A stretch of 64,000 bases of DNA from an uncultured Brevundimonas sp. (GCF_947305955.1 NZ_CAMZFB010000001.1:62001-126000), one strand, 5' to 3'; counted from the stretch's first letter, positions 1 through 10,707 are shown. The notes: generated by a model from the sequence alone, not told the origin. A program made the numbers and translations.

Positions 1-59
1 TCCAGGACTTCCCCATGATCTGGCCCCCCGCTGCAATCTGGGGGAGCGATCTTTGTCAT
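1..59 (-). CDS. Possible 5' end of a gene running off the window edge
   Basis: A minus-strand ATG at 59 opens a frame that stays open to base 1 (about 19 codons, beginning MTKIAPPDCSGG). It lies downstream of the infB terminator in the same direction. No convincing ribosome binding site precedes it and the peptide is too short to recognise. In many proteobacteria rbfA follows infB, but nothing here identifies it. It may equally be non-coding. Confidence 0.2.
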   Translation of the reverse strand, partial: MTKIAPPDCSGGPDHGEVL

Positions 60-65
60 GCAACC

Positions 66-101
66 CAAAGAAAAAGGCGCGGTACCTTTCGATACCGCGC
101 C
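66..101 (-). terminator. Rho-independent terminator of the rimP-nusA-ylxR-infB operon
   Basis: Read on the minus strand, GGCGCGGTA (101-93) pairs with TACCGCGCC (84-76) across an 8-nt loop and is followed by a T-run (75-71). It lies about 35 bases past the infB stop. Confidence 0.9.
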
Positions 102-134
102 CTTTGATCCTGTTCACTGTGGAACAACCGCACC

Positions 135-3107
135 CTAGTCGAGGGTGCGCTTGATCTCTTCCACGGTGAAGCATTCGATGAAGTCGCCTTCCTTGATGTC
201 CTGGAAGCCGGCGAACTGCATGCCGCATTCCTGACCCGACGGGACTTCGTTGACTTCGTCCTTGAAGCGCTTGAGCGTGTTGAGCACGCCCAGTTCCAGC
301 ACCACCACGTCGTCGCGGATGATACGGACGCGAGCGCCCTTGCGGACCACGCCTTCGGTGACACGGCAGCCGGCGATGCGGCCGACCTTGGTGATGTCGA
401 AGGCTTGCAGCACCTTGGCGTTACCCAGGAAGGTTTCGCGTTGGATCGGTGCCAGCATGCCCGACAGCACGCCCTTAATGTCATCCAGCAGGTCGTAGAT
501 GATCGAGTAGTAGCGGATCTCGACGCCTTCACGCTCGGCCAGATCGCGGGCCTGCTTGGAGGCACGGACGTTGAAGCCGAGGATCGGAGCGCCAGCCGAC
601 TTGGCCAGGTTGACGTCGCTTTCGGTGATACCACCGGCAGCGTGGGCCACGATGCGCGCACGAACTTCGTCGTTGCCCATCTTCTCCAGCGAAGCGGCGA
701 TGGCTTCGGCGGTACCCTGCACGTCCGACTTGATGAGGACCGGCAGTTCGCTGATCTTCTTCGAGCCGAGCTTGGCCATCATATCGGCCAGCGACAGAGC
801 GCCACCCGACACTTGCGACTTCTCGCGCTTCTTGCGCTGACGGTATTCCACCAGCTCGCGGGCGCGGGCTTCGGATTCCACCACGGCGAACGCATCACCC
901 GGCGTCGGAGCTTCCGACAGGCCGAGGATTTCGACCGGCAGCGACGGACCGGCTTCGGTCAGTTGCTCGTTGCGTTCGTTCAGCAGGGCACGGACCTTAC
1001 CCCATGCCGAGCCGGCCACGACGATCTCGCCGCGCTTCAGCGTACCGCGCTTGACCAGAACGGTCGCCACGGCACCACGGCCCTTGTCGAGCTGGGCTTC
1101 GATGACGACGCCTTCGGCCGAACGGTCCGGATTGGCGCGCAGTTCGAGAACTTCGGCTTGCAGCAGGATGGCGTCGGTCAGACCCTTGAGGTTGGTCTTT
1201 TCCTTGGCCGACAGTTCCACCACCATGGTGTCACCGCCGTAGGCTTCGGCCACGATCTCGTGTTGCAGCAGCTCGTTGATGACCTTCTGCGGATCAGCGC
1301 CCGGCTTGTCGATCTTGTTGACAGCCACGATGATCGGCGAGTTGGCGGCCTTGGCGTGCTGGATGGCTTCGACGGTCTGCGGCATGACGCCGTCGTCGGC
1401 AGCCACCACCAGAACCACGATGTCCGTGACGTTCGCACCGCGAGCACGCATGGCCGAGAAGGCGGCGTGGCCCGGGGTGTCGAGGAAGGTGATGCGCTGA
1501 CCATCTTCCAGACGAACCTGATAGGCACCGATGTGCTGGGTGATGCCACCGGCTTCGCCAGCGGCGACGTCGGTCGTACGCAGGGCGTCCAGCAGCGAGG
1601 TCTTGCCGTGGTCGACGTGACCCATGATGGCGACGACCGGAGCACGGGCTTCGGTAGCATCGCTGTCATCGGCTTGCGACAGGAAGCCCTCTTCAACGTC
1701 GGAGTCAGACACGCGCTTGACGGTCATGCCGTATTCCGAGGCCACCAGTTCGGCGGTATCGGAATCGATGACGTCGTTGATCTTCATCATCAGGCCCTGA
1801 CGCATCAGGAATTTGATGATGTCGACACCACGGACAGCCATACGGTTCGACAGTTCACCCACGGTGATGACGTCAGGAATGACGACTTCGCGCGGACGGT
1901 TCGGTGCGTCGGTCGACGAACCTTTACGCTTTTCTTTTTCACGTTCGCGGGCACGGCGGACCGAGGCCAGCGAGCGCATGCGTTCGGCACCGGCATCATC
2001 ACCAGCGACTGAGTGAATGGTCAGACGGCCTTCGCGACGCTTGGGCTCGCCACGGGTACGGCTGACAGCCTTGCCCGGAGCGTTTTCACCGAAGCGCTTC
2101 TCGCGGTCGTCCCCACGGTCCGGACGGCTGAAGCCACCGCCAGCGGAACGGGCCGGACGGGCGACTTCCGGCTGTGCCGGCGGTTGGTTCGGAGCCGGAC
2201 GGGCACCCGGACCGGTACGCGGGCCCTTGGCCGCACCCGGAGCCGGACGCGGGTTCAGAGCCGAATAACGAACGGTTTGAGCCGGACGGGCCGGACGATC
2301 ACCACCCTCGGTACGGCCCTGACCTTGCGGACGGCCACCTTGCGGGCGGTTGCCTTGCGGGCGATCGCCTTGCGGACGGTCATTGCCGCCCAGAGCCTGT
2401 TCACGAGCCGAGCGGCCACCCAGACCGCCCTGTGCCGGAGCACGGCCGGACGGAGCCTTCGGTGCGCGCTGGCCAAAGTTGACTTGCGGGCGCAGCTTCG
2501 GCGCGGGCTTGGGAGCCTCGGCAGCCTTGGGCGCTTCAGCCGGCTTGGCAGCCTCGACCGGAGCACCCTTGGGGGCTTCGACCGGCTTGGGCGCTTCAAC
2601 GGGCTTGGGAGCCTCTACCTTGGGAGCGGCAGCAGCCTTGGCAGCTTCGGCCTTGGCGGCCTCGGCAGCGGCGGCGGCAGCAGCAGCGCGTTCAGCCGCA
2701 GCCTTTTCAGCCGCAGCCTTTTCGGCAGCCTGCTTGCGCTCGCGTTCAGCCGCAGCGGCGGTCGCGGCAGCGATAGCGCGGCGACGGGCTTCCATCTCCT
2801 CAGCGGACAGGCCGCCTTGCGAAGACTGGCCACGCGGAGCCGACGAGCGCGGAGCGCCGCCGTCTTGGCGCGGACGGGCTACATCAAAGCCCTGCGGGCG
2901 TTGATGGCCGCCGCCAGCGCCTGGACGGCGCTTGGTTTCGACAACAACCGTCTTCGATCGGCCATGGCTGAAGCTTTGCTTCACCGTTCCGGTCGAGACC
3001 GAGCCTGCAGCCCGCGGCTTCAAAGTCAGCGGGGCGCGTGCGCCACCTTGCGAAGGCGCATTGCCAGGGGTCTTGCCGTCGTTGGTTTTGTCGTTTTCGT
3101 CGCTCAT
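135..3107 (-). CDS. infB: Translation initiation factor IF-2
   Basis: This is the GTPase that places initiator fMet-tRNA on the 30S subunit and promotes subunit joining. The 990-aa protein has a long low-complexity N-terminal half rich in Lys, Ala and Pro. That half includes short repeats such as VEAPKP and a run of R/N/G-PQG pentads (around 2330-2400), as is usual in alphaproteobacterial IF-2. The G domain follows with GHVDHGKT near residue 495, DTPGH near 545 and NKID near 597. The C-terminal half matches the IF2 domains that bind fMet-tRNA. It is the last gene of the rimP-nusA-ylxR-infB operon and ends just before a strong terminator. Length is in the upper normal range. Confidence 0.98.
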   Translation of the reverse strand: MSDENDKTNDGKTPGNAPSQGGARAPLTLKPRAAGSVSTGTVKQSFSHGRSKTVVVETKRRPGAGGGHQRPQGFDVARPRQDGGAPRSSAPRGQSSQGGLSAEEMEARRRAIAAATAAAAERERKQAAEKAAAEKAAAERAAAAAAAAEAAKAEAAKAAAAPKVEAPKPVEAPKPVEAPKGAPVEAAKPAEAPKAAEAPKPAPKLRPQVNFGQRAPKAPSGRAPAQGGLGGRSAREQALGGNDRPQGDRPQGNRPQGGRPQGQGRTEGGDRPARPAQTVRYSALNPRPAPGAAKGPRTGPGARPAPNQPPAQPEVARPARSAGGGFSRPDRGDDREKRFGENAPGKAVSRTRGEPKRREGRLTIHSVAGDDAGAERMRSLASVRRAREREKEKRKGSSTDAPNRPREVVIPDVITVGELSNRMAVRGVDIIKFLMRQGLMMKINDVIDSDTAELVASEYGMTVKRVSDSDVEEGFLSQADDSDATEARAPVVAIMGHVDHGKTSLLDALRTTDVAAGEAGGITQHIGAYQVRLEDGQRITFLDTPGHAAFSAMRARGANVTDIVVLVVAADDGVMPQTVEAIQHAKAANSPIIVAVNKIDKPGADPQKVINELLQHEIVAEAYGGDTMVVELSAKEKTNLKGLTDAILLQAEVLELRANPDRSAEGVVIEAQLDKGRGAVATVLVKRGTLKRGEIVVAGSAWGKVRALLNERNEQLTEAGPSLPVEILGLSEAPTPGDAFAVVESEARARELVEYRQRKKREKSQVSGGALSLADMMAKLGSKKISELPVLIKSDVQGTAEAIAASLEKMGNDEVRARIVAHAAGGITESDVNLAKSAGAPILGFNVRASKQARDLAEREGVEIRYYSIIYDLLDDIKGVLSGMLAPIQRETFLGNAKVLQAFDITKVGRIAGCRVTEGVVRKGARVRIIRDDVVVLELGVLNTLKRFKDEVNEVPSGQECGMQFAGFQDIKEGDFIECFTVEEIKRTLD
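2300..2420 (-). repeat. Pentapeptide-coding repeat inside infB (xRPQG)
   Basis: Within the linker of IF-2, near-identical 15-bp units encode successive [15 protein letters not shown] and GRPQG pentads. The repeat keeps frame and sits in the disordered N-terminal half. It looks like ordinary slippage-prone low complexity rather than an independent element. Confidence 0.7.
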
Positions 3108-3213
3108 CCGGTCGCTTTACTTGTGGCGGAGAATTCCGCCTTCGTCTTTCATACCCATACACGAATGCGGCCCCGCCTTCTTGCAGAAGACCGGCCCGCA
3201 CCCACCAAACCCT

Positions 3214-3888
3214 TTAGGGCTCTCCTTCAGAACCAAGATTCTGAAAATCCTCGTGGCAGTCGCCCGGTTCCACCTGGCGCCAATCCTGAGGCTGGAGAGT
3301 CCGAAAACCTGCCAAACGTTCGACCTCTCGGGTCCAACTCTCGGCACGTCCGCCTTTCAGCAGGACGGCGTGTATCGCATTTTCCAGCCCAAGGGCCAAA
3401 CTCAATTCATCCGCAGAGAACGCGCCGCATAATTTCGGCGCCGGAGACACATGTCTCGCAAGGGCTATCAGCTTGTTGCGGCCATCGGCCGAGCCATCGG
3501 ACGCTTCCAGCATCCAGGCTACCTTGCCACTGCGGATAGCCGCTGCGGATTTTTCAAAGCCAGAGATAAGTACGCCTTCGCGTCGGGCAAGGCCCAATAG
3601 GTCCAAACAGCGCTTTTTCAGCAGGTTTTCGACCATATCCGACAGATCGGCTGCCGGTTTCAGCGGGGCCTTGGCGGCCCGCGCGAACATATTCTTCTTT
3701 ACTGCCGCATCGATGGAGGCGCGATCGGCCGCGACCCAAAGGCCGCGACCGGGCAGTTTGCGCGCCAAGTCGGGATAAACCGCGCTGTCCGGACCAGCAA
3801 CGAAGCGGATCAGACGAGACTCATCGAGAACCTGGCGGGACACCAGATCCTGACGCTCTCTATCGATCAGCACCTCGGAAACAGTCAT
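3214..3888 (-). CDS. ylxR: YlxR (DUF448) / L7Ae-type fusion, probable RNA-binding protein
   Basis: The 224-aa protein joins an N-terminal YlxR domain (about residues 5-80) to a C-terminal L7Ae/L30e-like region. The YlxR part contains LIRFVAGPDS and the PGRGLWV element typical of the family. The second half contains the LLGLARREG and GKVAWMLEASD elements seen in ribosomal L7Ae-like proteins. YlxR is known in Firmicutes as an RNase P modulator (RnpM). The fused form is common in Alphaproteobacteria and its role there is less clear. It lies between nusA (18-nt gap) and infB (105-nt gap) in the same operon, which supports an RNA-related role. Confidence 0.9.
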   Translation of the reverse strand: MTVSEVLIDRERQDLVSRQVLDESRLIRFVAGPDSAVYPDLARKLPGRGLWVAADRASIDAAVKKNMFARAAKAPLKPAADLSDMVENLLKKRCLDLLGLARREGVLISGFEKSAAAIRSGKVAWMLEASDGSADGRNKLIALARHVSPAPKLCGAFSADELSLALGLENAIHAVLLKGGRAESWTREVERLAGFRTLQPQDWRQVEPGDCHEDFQNLGSEGEP

Positions 3889-3906
3889 GAACAGCAGCGG
3901 TCCTCA

Positions 3907-5628
3907 TCACGCGTCTTGGGGTTCGTCGGTGTCGCCTTGCGGCTCACCGGCTTCAACTTCGCCTTCGGCGAGGTCGTATTCACCGTCAAAGGCTTCTTCG
4001 CCTTCGATCTCTTCTTCGTATTCCGGCTCGACCTGCGGCAGTTCCGAAGCGTCGATCCAGCCAGCAGCCACACGGGCTTGCAGGATCAGCAGTTCGGCAG
4101 CTTCCTGCGACAGGTTGAAGCTTTCCAGAACACCGGCAACCTTCACACGCTCGCCGCCGCGGATTTCAACACCGCCACGGATTTCGTCGGTGGCCAGATC
4201 AGCCAGGTCTTCCACGGTCTTCACGCCACCTTCGCCGAGGGCAACAGCCATCTGCGGGGTGATGCCCGGAACTTCCAGGACGCCGTCCTCGACACCCAGC
4301 GCCTTGCGCTTGTTGTCCAGTTCGGTGGCCTGACGCTCCAGATACTCGCGGGCGCGGGTTTGCAGCTCGTCTGCGGTTTCCTCGTCGAAGCCTTCGATCT
4401 CGGCCACTTCGTAAGCCTCGACATAGGCGAGGTCTTCCACGGTGGCGAAGCCTTCGGTCACCAGCAGCTGGGCGATGGTTTCGTCAACGTCCAGAGCTTC
4501 CTGGAACAGGGCGGTGCGCTCAGCGAATTCCTTCTGGCGACGTTCCGAGTCCTGGGTCTCGGTGATGATGTCGATCTGCCAGCCGGTCAGTTGCGAGGCC
4601 AGACGCACGTTCTGGCCGCGACGGCCGATGGCCAGCGACAGTTGATCGTCCGGAACCACGACTTCAACGCGGTCGGCGTCTTCATCCAGAACCACCTTGG
4701 ACACTTCAGCCGGAGCCAGAGCGTTCACGATGAAGGTCGGCTCGTCATCAACCCACGGGATGATGTCGATCTTCTCGCCTTGCAGTTCAGCCACAACGGC
4801 CTGAACGCGCGAACCGCGCATACCCACGCAGGCACCGACCGGATCGATCGAGCTGTCGTTCGACAGCACGGCCATCTTGGCGCGCGAGCCGGCGTCGCGG
4901 GCGGCGGCGCGGATTTCGATCACGCCGTCATAGACTTCCGGCACTTCCTGCGAAAACAGCTTGGCCATGAAGCCCGGATGGGCGCGCGACAGCATGACCT
5001 GAGGGCCCTTGGCCTCGGGACGGACGTCGTAGATGTAGGTGCGGATGCGGTCGCCGATGTTGAACACTTCGCGCGGGATCGACTGGTCGCGGCGCATGAT
5101 GCCTTCGCCACGGCCTAGATCCACGATGGTGTTGCCGTATTCGACACGCTTGACCGTGCCGTTGACGATTTCGCCGACGCGGTCCTTGAACTCTTCGTAC
5201 TGGTTGGCGCGCTCGGCTTCGCGGACCTTGCCGGTCACGACCTGACGGGCCATCTGGGTCTGAACACGGCCGAACTCGAACGGCGGCAGGACCTCGATGT
5301 ATTCCTTGCCGACAAAGGCTTCCGGATCGCGCTTGGAGGCGTCACGCAGGCGCACCATGGCGCTGTCGTTGAACTCTTCCAGCTCGTCTTCCGGCTGCCA
5401 GTCGTCGGCCACGATGGTGGTGTGACGGGTCAGCGAAAGCTCACCGGTCTTGTGGTCGATCTTGGCGCGGATGTCGTGGTGCGCGCCATAGCGCGACTTG
5501 GCGCCTTTCTGGATCGCTTCCTCGATCGCGTCGATCACGATCTCGCGGTCGATGTTCTTTTCACGCGCGACAGCGTCGGCGATCGAGAGCAGTTCCAGAC
5601 GGTTTGCGGAAATTCCGGTCACGGCCAT
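3907..5628 (-). CDS. nusA: Transcription termination/antitermination factor NusA
   Basis: NusA binds RNA polymerase and nascent RNA and modulates pausing, termination and antitermination. The 573-aa product has the N-terminal polymerase-binding domain and an S1 domain (about 135-200, with [12 protein letters not shown]). Two KH domains follow, with the GxxG-type loop in [11 protein letters not shown] near residue 340. Two C-terminal helix-hairpin-helix acidic repeats and a strongly acidic tail close the protein. Its start overlaps the rimP stop by one base, so the two are translationally coupled. Confidence 0.98.
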   Translation of the reverse strand: MAVTGISANRLELLSIADAVAREKNIDREIVIDAIEEAIQKGAKSRYGAHHDIRAKIDHKTGELSLTRHTTIVADDWQPEDELEEFNDSAMVRLRDASKRDPEAFVGKEYIEVLPPFEFGRVQTQMARQVVTGKVREAERANQYEEFKDRVGEIVNGTVKRVEYGNTIVDLGRGEGIMRRDQSIPREVFNIGDRIRTYIYDVRPEAKGPQVMLSRAHPGFMAKLFSQEVPEVYDGVIEIRAAARDAGSRAKMAVLSNDSSIDPVGACVGMRGSRVQAVVAELQGEKIDIIPWVDDEPTFIVNALAPAEVSKVVLDEDADRVEVVVPDDQLSLAIGRRGQNVRLASQLTGWQIDIITETQDSERRQKEFAERTALFQEALDVDETIAQLLVTEGFATVEDLAYVEAYEVAEIEGFDEETADELQTRAREYLERQATELDNKRKALGVEDGVLEVPGITPQMAVALGEGGVKTVEDLADLATDEIRGGVEIRGGERVKVAGVLESFNLSQEAAELLILQARVAAGWIDASELPQVEPEYEEEIEGEEAFDGEYDLAEGEVEAGEPQGDTDEPQDA

Positions 5629-6218
5629 CAGGCTTCGTCCTTGGACAGGTCAGGGTTTTCGGTATCCGGCGCGCCTTCCGGCAGGCCGTCATCTTCTGGC
5701 TCGCCACGGGCGGCACGCAGGGATGCGCCACGCTTGAGCAATTCGTCGGTCAGCACCAGCTTGGCATCGGCCAGCCAGGCGAACGGGATAAGGGCGGTGT
5801 CTTCCTCGCCGTCGAGGTCGATGGCGATGTCCTCGCCTTCGGTACCGGCCAGAATACCTTTGAAGCGCTTGCGGCCCTCGACCATACGGTCGGTTTCAAG
5901 GCGGGCCTCATAGCCTTCGAACAGGTCGAAGTCCGACAGACGGGTCAGCGGACGGTCGATACCCGGCGAGGAAACTTCCAGCAGGTATTCGCCGGCGATC
6001 GGATCGGCGGCGTCAAAAACTTCGGAAACGGCACGCGACAGACGGGCGCATTCCTCGACCGAGATGTCGTGGTCTGCCTTGCGTTCGGCCATGATCTGCA
6101 GACGACGACGCAGAGTGCCGCCCATCAGGCGCACGCGTACCACCGCCAGCCCCTGGCTGTCGGCGATAGGGTCGATCATCTCGAGAAGAGCACGGTCTTC
6201 TGCGGTTTTGGCCCGCAC
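5628..6218 (-). CDS. rimP: Ribosome maturation factor RimP
   Basis: RimP is needed for 30S subunit maturation. The 196-aa form starts at a GTG at 6218 and is preceded by a clear GGAGG at about 6224-6228. An upstream in-frame ATG at 6320 would add 34 residues without a better binding site, so I prefer the GTG. Family features are the [14 protein letters not shown] motif and an acidic C-terminus. It heads the rimP-nusA-ylxR-infB operon and overlaps nusA by one base. Confidence 0.93.
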   Translation of the reverse strand: MRAKTAEDRALLEMIDPIADSQGLAVVRVRLMGGTLRRRLQIMAERKADHDISVEECARLSRAVSEVFDAADPIAGEYLLEVSSPGIDRPLTRLSDFDLFEGYEARLETDRMVEGRKRFKGILAGTEGEDIAIDLDGEEDTALIPFAWLADAKLVLTDELLKRGASLRAARGEPEDDGLPEGAPDTENPDLSKDEA

Positions 6219-6384
6219 GCGGAACCTCCGGAAAAACAAAAGCGACGGACCGTCCGGACCGCCGCTGGAAACGACGTCGTTGGACGTCGGCCTAACGATG
6301 TGGAGGCTCATATAGGGCAAACCCGCCCTCTTGTCAGCCCTTAAACACTTGCAGCCTCACGTAACGTCGTGCTTCAGCGCTGTA

Positions 6385-6918
6385 ATGAAGCAATTTCTGA
6401 CACGCCTGTTGGCCATTATCGGTTTTGCCCTGCTGACCACCGCAGGGGCCCAGATCGATGTGCCGATGCACCCCGTCCCCATGACCATGCAGTCCTTTGC
6501 CATTTTGTTGGCGGGGCTGGTTCTGGGGTCCCGCGACGGCTTGTTGGCAGTTGTGCTCTACCTGCTGGCGGCGATGGTGGGCCTGCCCGTTCTGGCCGAG
6601 GGCGCTTCGGGACTGGGTCCGTTCACCGGACCGACGGCCGGATATATCTATGCCTTTCCGTTCGCCGCCTTTATGGCCGGACTGTTGTCAGAACACGCCG
6701 AAAAACGCGCTTCCGGCATTCATCCCGCCCTGATGGTCGGTGCCCTGTTCGGGCTTCATCTTTTGCTGCTGGGCGTCGGCACCGCGTGGCTGACGACCAA
6801 GATACCGGTTGGCGATGCCGTCAGCGGCGGCTTCACGCCCTTCCTGATCGGTGGGGGCGTGAAATCGCTGCTGTGCTGGCTGGTCTGGTCCGCGTGGCGG
6901 CGGTTCAGACGCGCTTGA
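6385..6918 (+). CDS. bioY: BioY-family biotin transporter (ECF S component)
   Basis: This is a multi-pass membrane protein predicted to bind and import biotin. The 177-aa protein has about six hydrophobic segments. It also has the BioY signatures IDVPMHPVPMTMQSFA near the start and GPFTGPTAGYIYAFP in the middle. I start at the ATG at 6385; an upstream in-frame TTG at 6331 would add 18 weak residues. No ECF ATPase or bioMN genes lie nearby, so it may work alone or with distant partners. The 3' end overlaps the convergent trmB by 14 bases. Confidence 0.9.
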   Translation: MKQFLTRLLAIIGFALLTTAGAQIDVPMHPVPMTMQSFAILLAGLVLGSRDGLLAVVLYLLAAMVGLPVLAEGASGLGPFTGPTAGYIYAFPFAAFMAGLLSEHAEKRASGIHPALMVGALFGLHLLLLGVGTAWLTTKIPVGDAVSGGFTPFLIGGGVKSLLCWLVWSAWRRFRRA

Positions 6919-7636
6919 ACTGGATGAAGATCGGGTCGGTGTCGCCCAGCTTCTTTTCCTCGTAGCGGGTCACGAAGTGATCCGACGGCGGCACGAACCA
7001 GTCCTGCCCTTCCGTCTCGATACGCTCCAGCCCCTCGGTGCGAAGCAGGCGCTCCAGCGTCCATTCGGCATAGTCGAACCAGTCGGTGACGAAACGCACC
7101 ATGCCGCCCGGCTTCAGCAGGCGGGTGATCTCCTGAGCCGTTTCGTCCTGCAGGAAGCGGCGCTTATTGTGGCGGGCCTTGTGCCACGGATCGGGGAAAA
7201 GGATCATCACGCGATCCAGCGAGGCTTCCGGCAGGGCCGACATGACTGCGCGGGCGTCATCGGCGTGCAGGCGGACGTTCTTCAGATCGCCCTCCTCCAC
7301 GTGACGCAGGGCCGAGGCCACGCCGTTCAGGAAGGGCTCGCAGCCGATCATCAGGGTGTCGGGGTTTTGCGCCGCCTGATGGGCCAGATGCTCGCCGCCA
7401 CCGAAACCGATTTCCAGCCAGACAGCCTTGGCATCCGGCATCATCGCCTTGGGATCGATCGGGCCCAGCTTGGGATCCGGCACGGCGATCTGCGGCATCA
7501 GAGTGTCAAACAGTGCGGCCTGACGGTTCTTGATCGGGCGCGACTTGATGCGTCCGAACGAGCGCAGCGGACCGTTGGGCTTGGCCCAGTCGGGACGGTC
7601 GTTGTTGTTTTCGGGGGTGTCGGGCGTATCAGTCAT
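6905..7636 (-). CDS. trmB: tRNA (guanine-N7-)-methyltransferase
   Basis: TrmB makes m7G46 in the tRNA variable loop using S-adenosylmethionine. The 243-aa protein has the SAM-binding motif WLEIGFGGGEHL. It also has the TrmB hallmark LFPDPWHKARHNKRR and a C-terminal FVTRYEEKKL-type segment. Length is normal. It is transcribed convergently with bioY. Confidence 0.96.
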   Translation of the reverse strand: MTDTPDTPENNNDRPDWAKPNGPLRSFGRIKSRPIKNRQAALFDTLMPQIAVPDPKLGPIDPKAMMPDAKAVWLEIGFGGGEHLAHQAAQNPDTLMIGCEPFLNGVASALRHVEEGDLKNVRLHADDARAVMSALPEASLDRVMILFPDPWHKARHNKRRFLQDETAQEITRLLKPGGMVRFVTDWFDYAEWTLERLLRTEGLERIETEGQDWFVPPSDHFVTRYEEKKLGDTDPIFIQFKRV

Positions 7637-7692
7637 GTGCGCGCCCCTAGCCGATTAAGCGCGCACACGCAAAGTGTAGGAAGGCCTAAGCC

Positions 7693-8670
7693 TCAGCCCC
7701 ACGGCCCGCGAGGCGCGTCCTGTGGTGTCGTAGGCACGCTGGTGGACGGGGCCGACGGCGTGGTCGGAACGCTGGTCGAGGCAAAGCCCTGCGGGGCATT
7801 GCGCGGGGAGCGGCCCATCTTCATCGCCAGTTCCATCAGGGCGCGCACGCGGTTGTGGGTCGCCGGATGGGTCGAGAACAGGTTGTCCGCGCCCTTCCCG
7901 TTCAGCGGGTTGATGATGAACATGTGGGCCGTAGCCGGATTGCGCTCGGCCTGCGGGTTCATATTGCCACGCGCATAGGCTTCGATTTTCTGAAGCGCGC
8001 TGGCGAGGGCATCCGGATCGCCCGCGATCTCGGCACCGACGCGGTCAGCCTCGTATTCACGCGAGCGGCTGATGGCCATCTGCACCAGACCCGCTGCCAT
8101 GGGGGCAAGGATCATCAGGGCGATGGTGCCGATCATGCCGCCCGGACGCTCGCGGTCGTCGCTGCCGCCAAAAAACATGGCGAAGTTGGCCAGCATCGAG
8201 ATCGCGCCCGCGACCGTGGCCGTGATGGTCATGGTCAGGGTGTCGCGGTTTTTCACGTGGGCCAGCTCATGCGCCATCACGCCGCGGATTTCGGCGCGGG
8301 TCAGCATGTCGAGCAGGCCGGTCGTCGCAGCCACCGCTGCATTCTGGGGATTGCGGCCCGTGGCAAAGGCGTTCGGCTGGTTGTTAGGGATGATGGTGAT
8401 CTTGGGCAGGGGCATGCCCGCATCCAGCGCCATCTGCTTGGTATCGGCCACATAGGCGCGCACCACGGCATTGGGGTGGCTCTCGTCTACCACCTCGGCC
8501 TTGTACATCTTCAGGACGATCTTGTCGGCGTTCCAATAGGAAAACAGGTTCATCCCCGCCGCCACCACAAAGGCGATGGCCATGCCGCTGGTACCACCAA
8601 CCATGAAGCCGATCCCCATGAACAGGGCGGTCATCACAGCCAGTAGTGCGAAGGTCTTGAGATGATTCAT
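7693..8670 (-). CDS. htpX: Membrane zinc metalloprotease HtpX
   Basis: HtpX degrades damaged inner-membrane proteins. The 325-aa protein has two N-terminal membrane segments and the zinc motif HELAH near residue 135. Further hydrophobic segments follow, and the third ligand is probably Glu in [10 protein letters not shown]. The C-terminus is Pro/Ser/Thr-rich and variable, with a repeated [14 protein letters not shown] stretch. It is divergent from the small SDHAF4-like gene. Confidence 0.95.
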   Translation of the reverse strand: MNHLKTFALLAVMTALFMGIGFMVGGTSGMAIAFVVAAGMNLFSYWNADKIVLKMYKAEVVDESHPNAVVRAYVADTKQMALDAGMPLPKITIIPNNQPNAFATGRNPQNAAVAATTGLLDMLTRAEIRGVMAHELAHVKNRDTLTMTITATVAGAISMLANFAMFFGGSDDRERPGGMIGTIALMILAPMAAGLVQMAISRSREYEADRVGAEIAGDPDALASALQKIEAYARGNMNPQAERNPATAHMFIINPLNGKGADNLFSTHPATHNRVRALMELAMKMGRSPRNAPQGFASTSVPTTPSAPSTSVPTTPQDAPRGPWG

Positions 8671-8756
8671 TGGGCTTTAGTCGTCAAAGTGGGTGGCACA
8701 AGCGTCCTTATCCCCTATTTGAGCATCTAACTCTCCGCTCTCAAGACGGTGCCCCT

Positions 8757-9044
8757 GTGACCGAACATCCCACCCCATCGTGCGGCTGCCATTCGGATGG
8801 CTGCTCGACCCACGTTCACGACGACGCACAAGCCGATGCGCCGCGCTTCAACGAAGACGTGCCGCACGCCACGCCCGAGCGCCCGCTGAGCGATGCCGCC
8901 CGCCGCGCCTTGCTGGAAGCGGCGGAACGCCGCGCTATCGATCTGGCCTCGCAGGATCGCCCGACCGAGGTCGGCGGCCGCAAGGGGCCGGAACCGACCC
9001 GTTTCGGCGACTGGGAAAAGAAGGGCATCGCGATCGATTTCTGA
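8757..9044 (+). CDS. DUF1674 / SDHAF4-like succinate dehydrogenase assembly factor
   Basis: This 95-aa protein ends with the family signature GPEPTRFGDWEKKGIAIDF. SDHAF4 proteins help insert flavinylated SdhA during complex II assembly. I choose the GTG at 8757 because the conserved part lies downstream and the earlier ATG at 8670 falls on the htpX start. The N-terminus is rich in Cys and His (CGCHSDGCSTHVH), which could bind metal, although this part is not conserved in the family as I know it. A bidirectional terminator follows. Confidence 0.85.
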   Translation: MTEHPTPSCGCHSDGCSTHVHDDAQADAPRFNEDVPHATPERPLSDAARRALLEAAERRAIDLASQDRPTEVGGRKGPEPTRFGDWEKKGIAIDF

Positions 9045-9092
9045 GATCGCGCCTGCGCCTCGCGACCTTGTGCCGCAGGCGGGCTTCCTATC

Positions 9093-9127
9093 AAAAAACG
9101 GCGGCTCCGGTTGGGGCCGCCGTTTTT
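9093..9127. terminator. Bidirectional terminator between the SDHAF4-like gene and pyrF
   Basis: ACGGCGGC (9098-9105) pairs with GCCGCCGT (9116-9123), with A-run and T-run flanks on both sides. It serves the convergent genes either side. Confidence 0.88.
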
Positions 9128-9136
9128 GTATGTCTA

Positions 9137-9871
9137 TCAGACCCGAGCGATCTCTTGGGTGATGGCCTGCGCCGCCTCGCGTGGATTGGCCGAAGCCGTG
9201 ATCGGGCGACCGATAACCAGATGGGTCGCGCCCGCCTTCAACGCCGTCGATGGCGTCGCGGCGCGGGCCTGATCATCCAGCGATGCCCCTGCCGGACGCA
9301 CACCCGGTGTCACGATCAGGAAATCGTCGCGGCCTGCCTCGGCCGCGATCTCGCGGACGCGAGCGGCTTCGTGCGGGCTGGAGACCACGCCGTGGATGCC
9401 CGCCTCGATGGCCTGACGCACGCGCAGTTCGACCAGATCTGCCGCCGAAAGGCTGTGATCATCGGCCATCAGGTCCTCATCCGTCAGGCTGGTCAGAACG
9501 GTGACGCCCAGAATCTTCAAGTCGGAGCCAGCCGCACCACGCGCCGCCGCCGCCATCACCTGCGGGCGGGCATGGACAGTCAGCAGGTCACAACCCGAAC
9601 CAGCCAGCACCGCCGTCGCCTTTTCGACCGTCGCGCCAATGTCGTGCAGTTTCCAGTCGAGAAAGATTTGCGCGCCCGAAGCCTTCAGCTCGCGGGCCAG
9701 CGCCATCCCGTCCGAGGCGAACAGTTGCAGCCCAACCTTATAGAAGCCCACGGCATCACCGATGCGCTCGACCAAGGCGCGCGCCTCGTCCGCCGTCGGC
9801 ACGTCCAGCGCGCAGATCACGCGGGGATCAAACGGACGGTTGGCCAGCTCCGGCGAGGCGAGGTTTGACAT
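9137..9871 (-). CDS. pyrF: Orotidine 5'-phosphate decarboxylase
   Basis: PyrF carries out the last step of UMP synthesis. The 244-aa protein has ICALDVP at the first strand. It also has the catalytic DWKLHDIG (the DxKxxDI charged network) near residue 70 and VTPGVRPAG and GRPITAS for phosphate binding. Length matches the group I bacterial enzyme. It is a single gene here. Confidence 0.97.
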   Translation of the reverse strand: MSNLASPELANRPFDPRVICALDVPTADEARALVERIGDAVGFYKVGLQLFASDGMALARELKASGAQIFLDWKLHDIGATVEKATAVLAGSGCDLLTVHARPQVMAAAARGAAGSDLKILGVTVLTSLTDEDLMADDHSLSAADLVELRVRQAIEAGIHGVVSSPHEAARVREIAAEAGRDDFLIVTPGVRPAGASLDDQARAATPSTALKAGATHLVIGRPITASANPREAAQAITQEIARV

Positions 9872-9971
9872 TTTGCTGCTCTATGCGGGTTGCAGCCGCG
9901 CGCATATGCCTTGATAGGATGACATCAAGGGCTGCGACCGGCGCGGCTGATTTTTATGGTGAGATGAGGCG

Positions 9972-10667
9972 ATGAACGCCAGCGAACTGGGTGTCAACCT
10001 CTTCGTGACGCTCTTTGCGTTGCTCGATCCTATCGGCAACCTGCCGATTTTTGCGGCCGCGACCATCGGTGCGACCCTGCGCCAGCGCGTCTCGGTCTCC
10101 TTCCTGATCTGTCTGTTTGCGGCGGCCTTCCTGGCCTTCTTCCTGTTCACGGGTCTGGGCCTGCTGCAGTTCTTCGGCATTTCGCTGGCTGCCTTCCGCA
10201 TCGCGGGCGGTATCCTGCTGCTGTTCCTGGGTCTGGACATGGCGCGCGAGGACTTCCTCGCCACCTTCACCGACAAGGACCACATGCACGACAAGGGTGA
10301 TGTGCGCGGCTATGCCCGCCGCCGCTTCCAGCGTCTGGTGGTGCCGTTCGCCATCCCGCTGATGATCGGCCCGGGGGCCATCTCGGCGGTCATCATCAAT
10401 GCGGGTGAAGCCGCCAAGCTGGGGGCCATGGGCATGACGTGGTCGATGGTCGCCATCGCCGCCGCCTGTGCCGTCTCCTTCGTCTGCTTCTCGATGACGG
10501 GCTGGCTGAGCCGCATTCTCGGTGAAGTCGGCATGGCCATCATTGTGCGCGTGCTGGGTCTGATCCTGTGTGCGCTGGCGATCCAGTTCATTCTCATGGG
10601 TCTGGGCGAGGCCCTGCCCGGCATGATCAGTTCGGGCGTGACGACGCCCTACCCTTCCGGCAACTGA
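9972..10667 (+). CDS. MarC-family integral membrane protein
   Basis: The 231-aa protein has six hydrophobic segments. It shows the family signatures FALLDPIGNLPIF near the start and PFAIPLMIGPGAIS after the central loop. The central cytosolic stretch is rich in His and charged residues. The biological role of MarC proteins is unsettled despite the multiple-antibiotic-resistance name. It stands alone and is followed by a terminator. Confidence 0.92.
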   Translation: MNASELGVNLFVTLFALLDPIGNLPIFAAATIGATLRQRVSVSFLICLFAAAFLAFFLFTGLGLLQFFGISLAAFRIAGGILLLFLGLDMAREDFLATFTDKDHMHDKGDVRGYARRRFQRLVVPFAIPLMIGPGAISAVIINAGEAAKLGAMGMTWSMVAIAAACAVSFVCFSMTGWLSRILGEVGMAIIVRVLGLILCALAIQFILMGLGEALPGMISSGVTTPYPSGN

Positions 10668-10674
10668 TCCAAAC

Positions 10675-10707
10675 AAAAACGGCGGCTTCGAAGGAAGCCG
10701 CCGTTTT
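10675..10707. terminator. Bidirectional terminator after the MarC-family gene
   Basis: AAAACGGCGGCTTC and GAAGCCGCCGTTTT form a near-perfect long hairpin with a 4-nt loop. It serves the marC-like gene (+) and the SDR gene (-). Confidence 0.9.

Noticed and set aside
405-2012. Long plus-strand open frame (535 codons) opposite infB
   Set aside because: It mirrors the conserved IF-2 G domain on the other strand. The translation is His/Gly/Asp-rich without motifs, typical of antisense frames in high-GC DNA.
2615-2833. Minus-strand short Leu/Pro/Arg-rich frame within infB
   Set aside because: It is an out-of-phase reading of the Ala/Lys/Pro-rich IF-2 N-terminus.
2013-3539. Plus-strand open frame of 508 codons opposite infB and ylxR
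   Set aside because: It is low complexity, Arg/Thr/Leu/Gly-rich and spans two real genes on the other strand.
6331-6384. Longer bioY start at a TTG codon
   Set aside because: The extra 18 residues are not BioY-like and the ATG at 6385 gives the family N-terminus.
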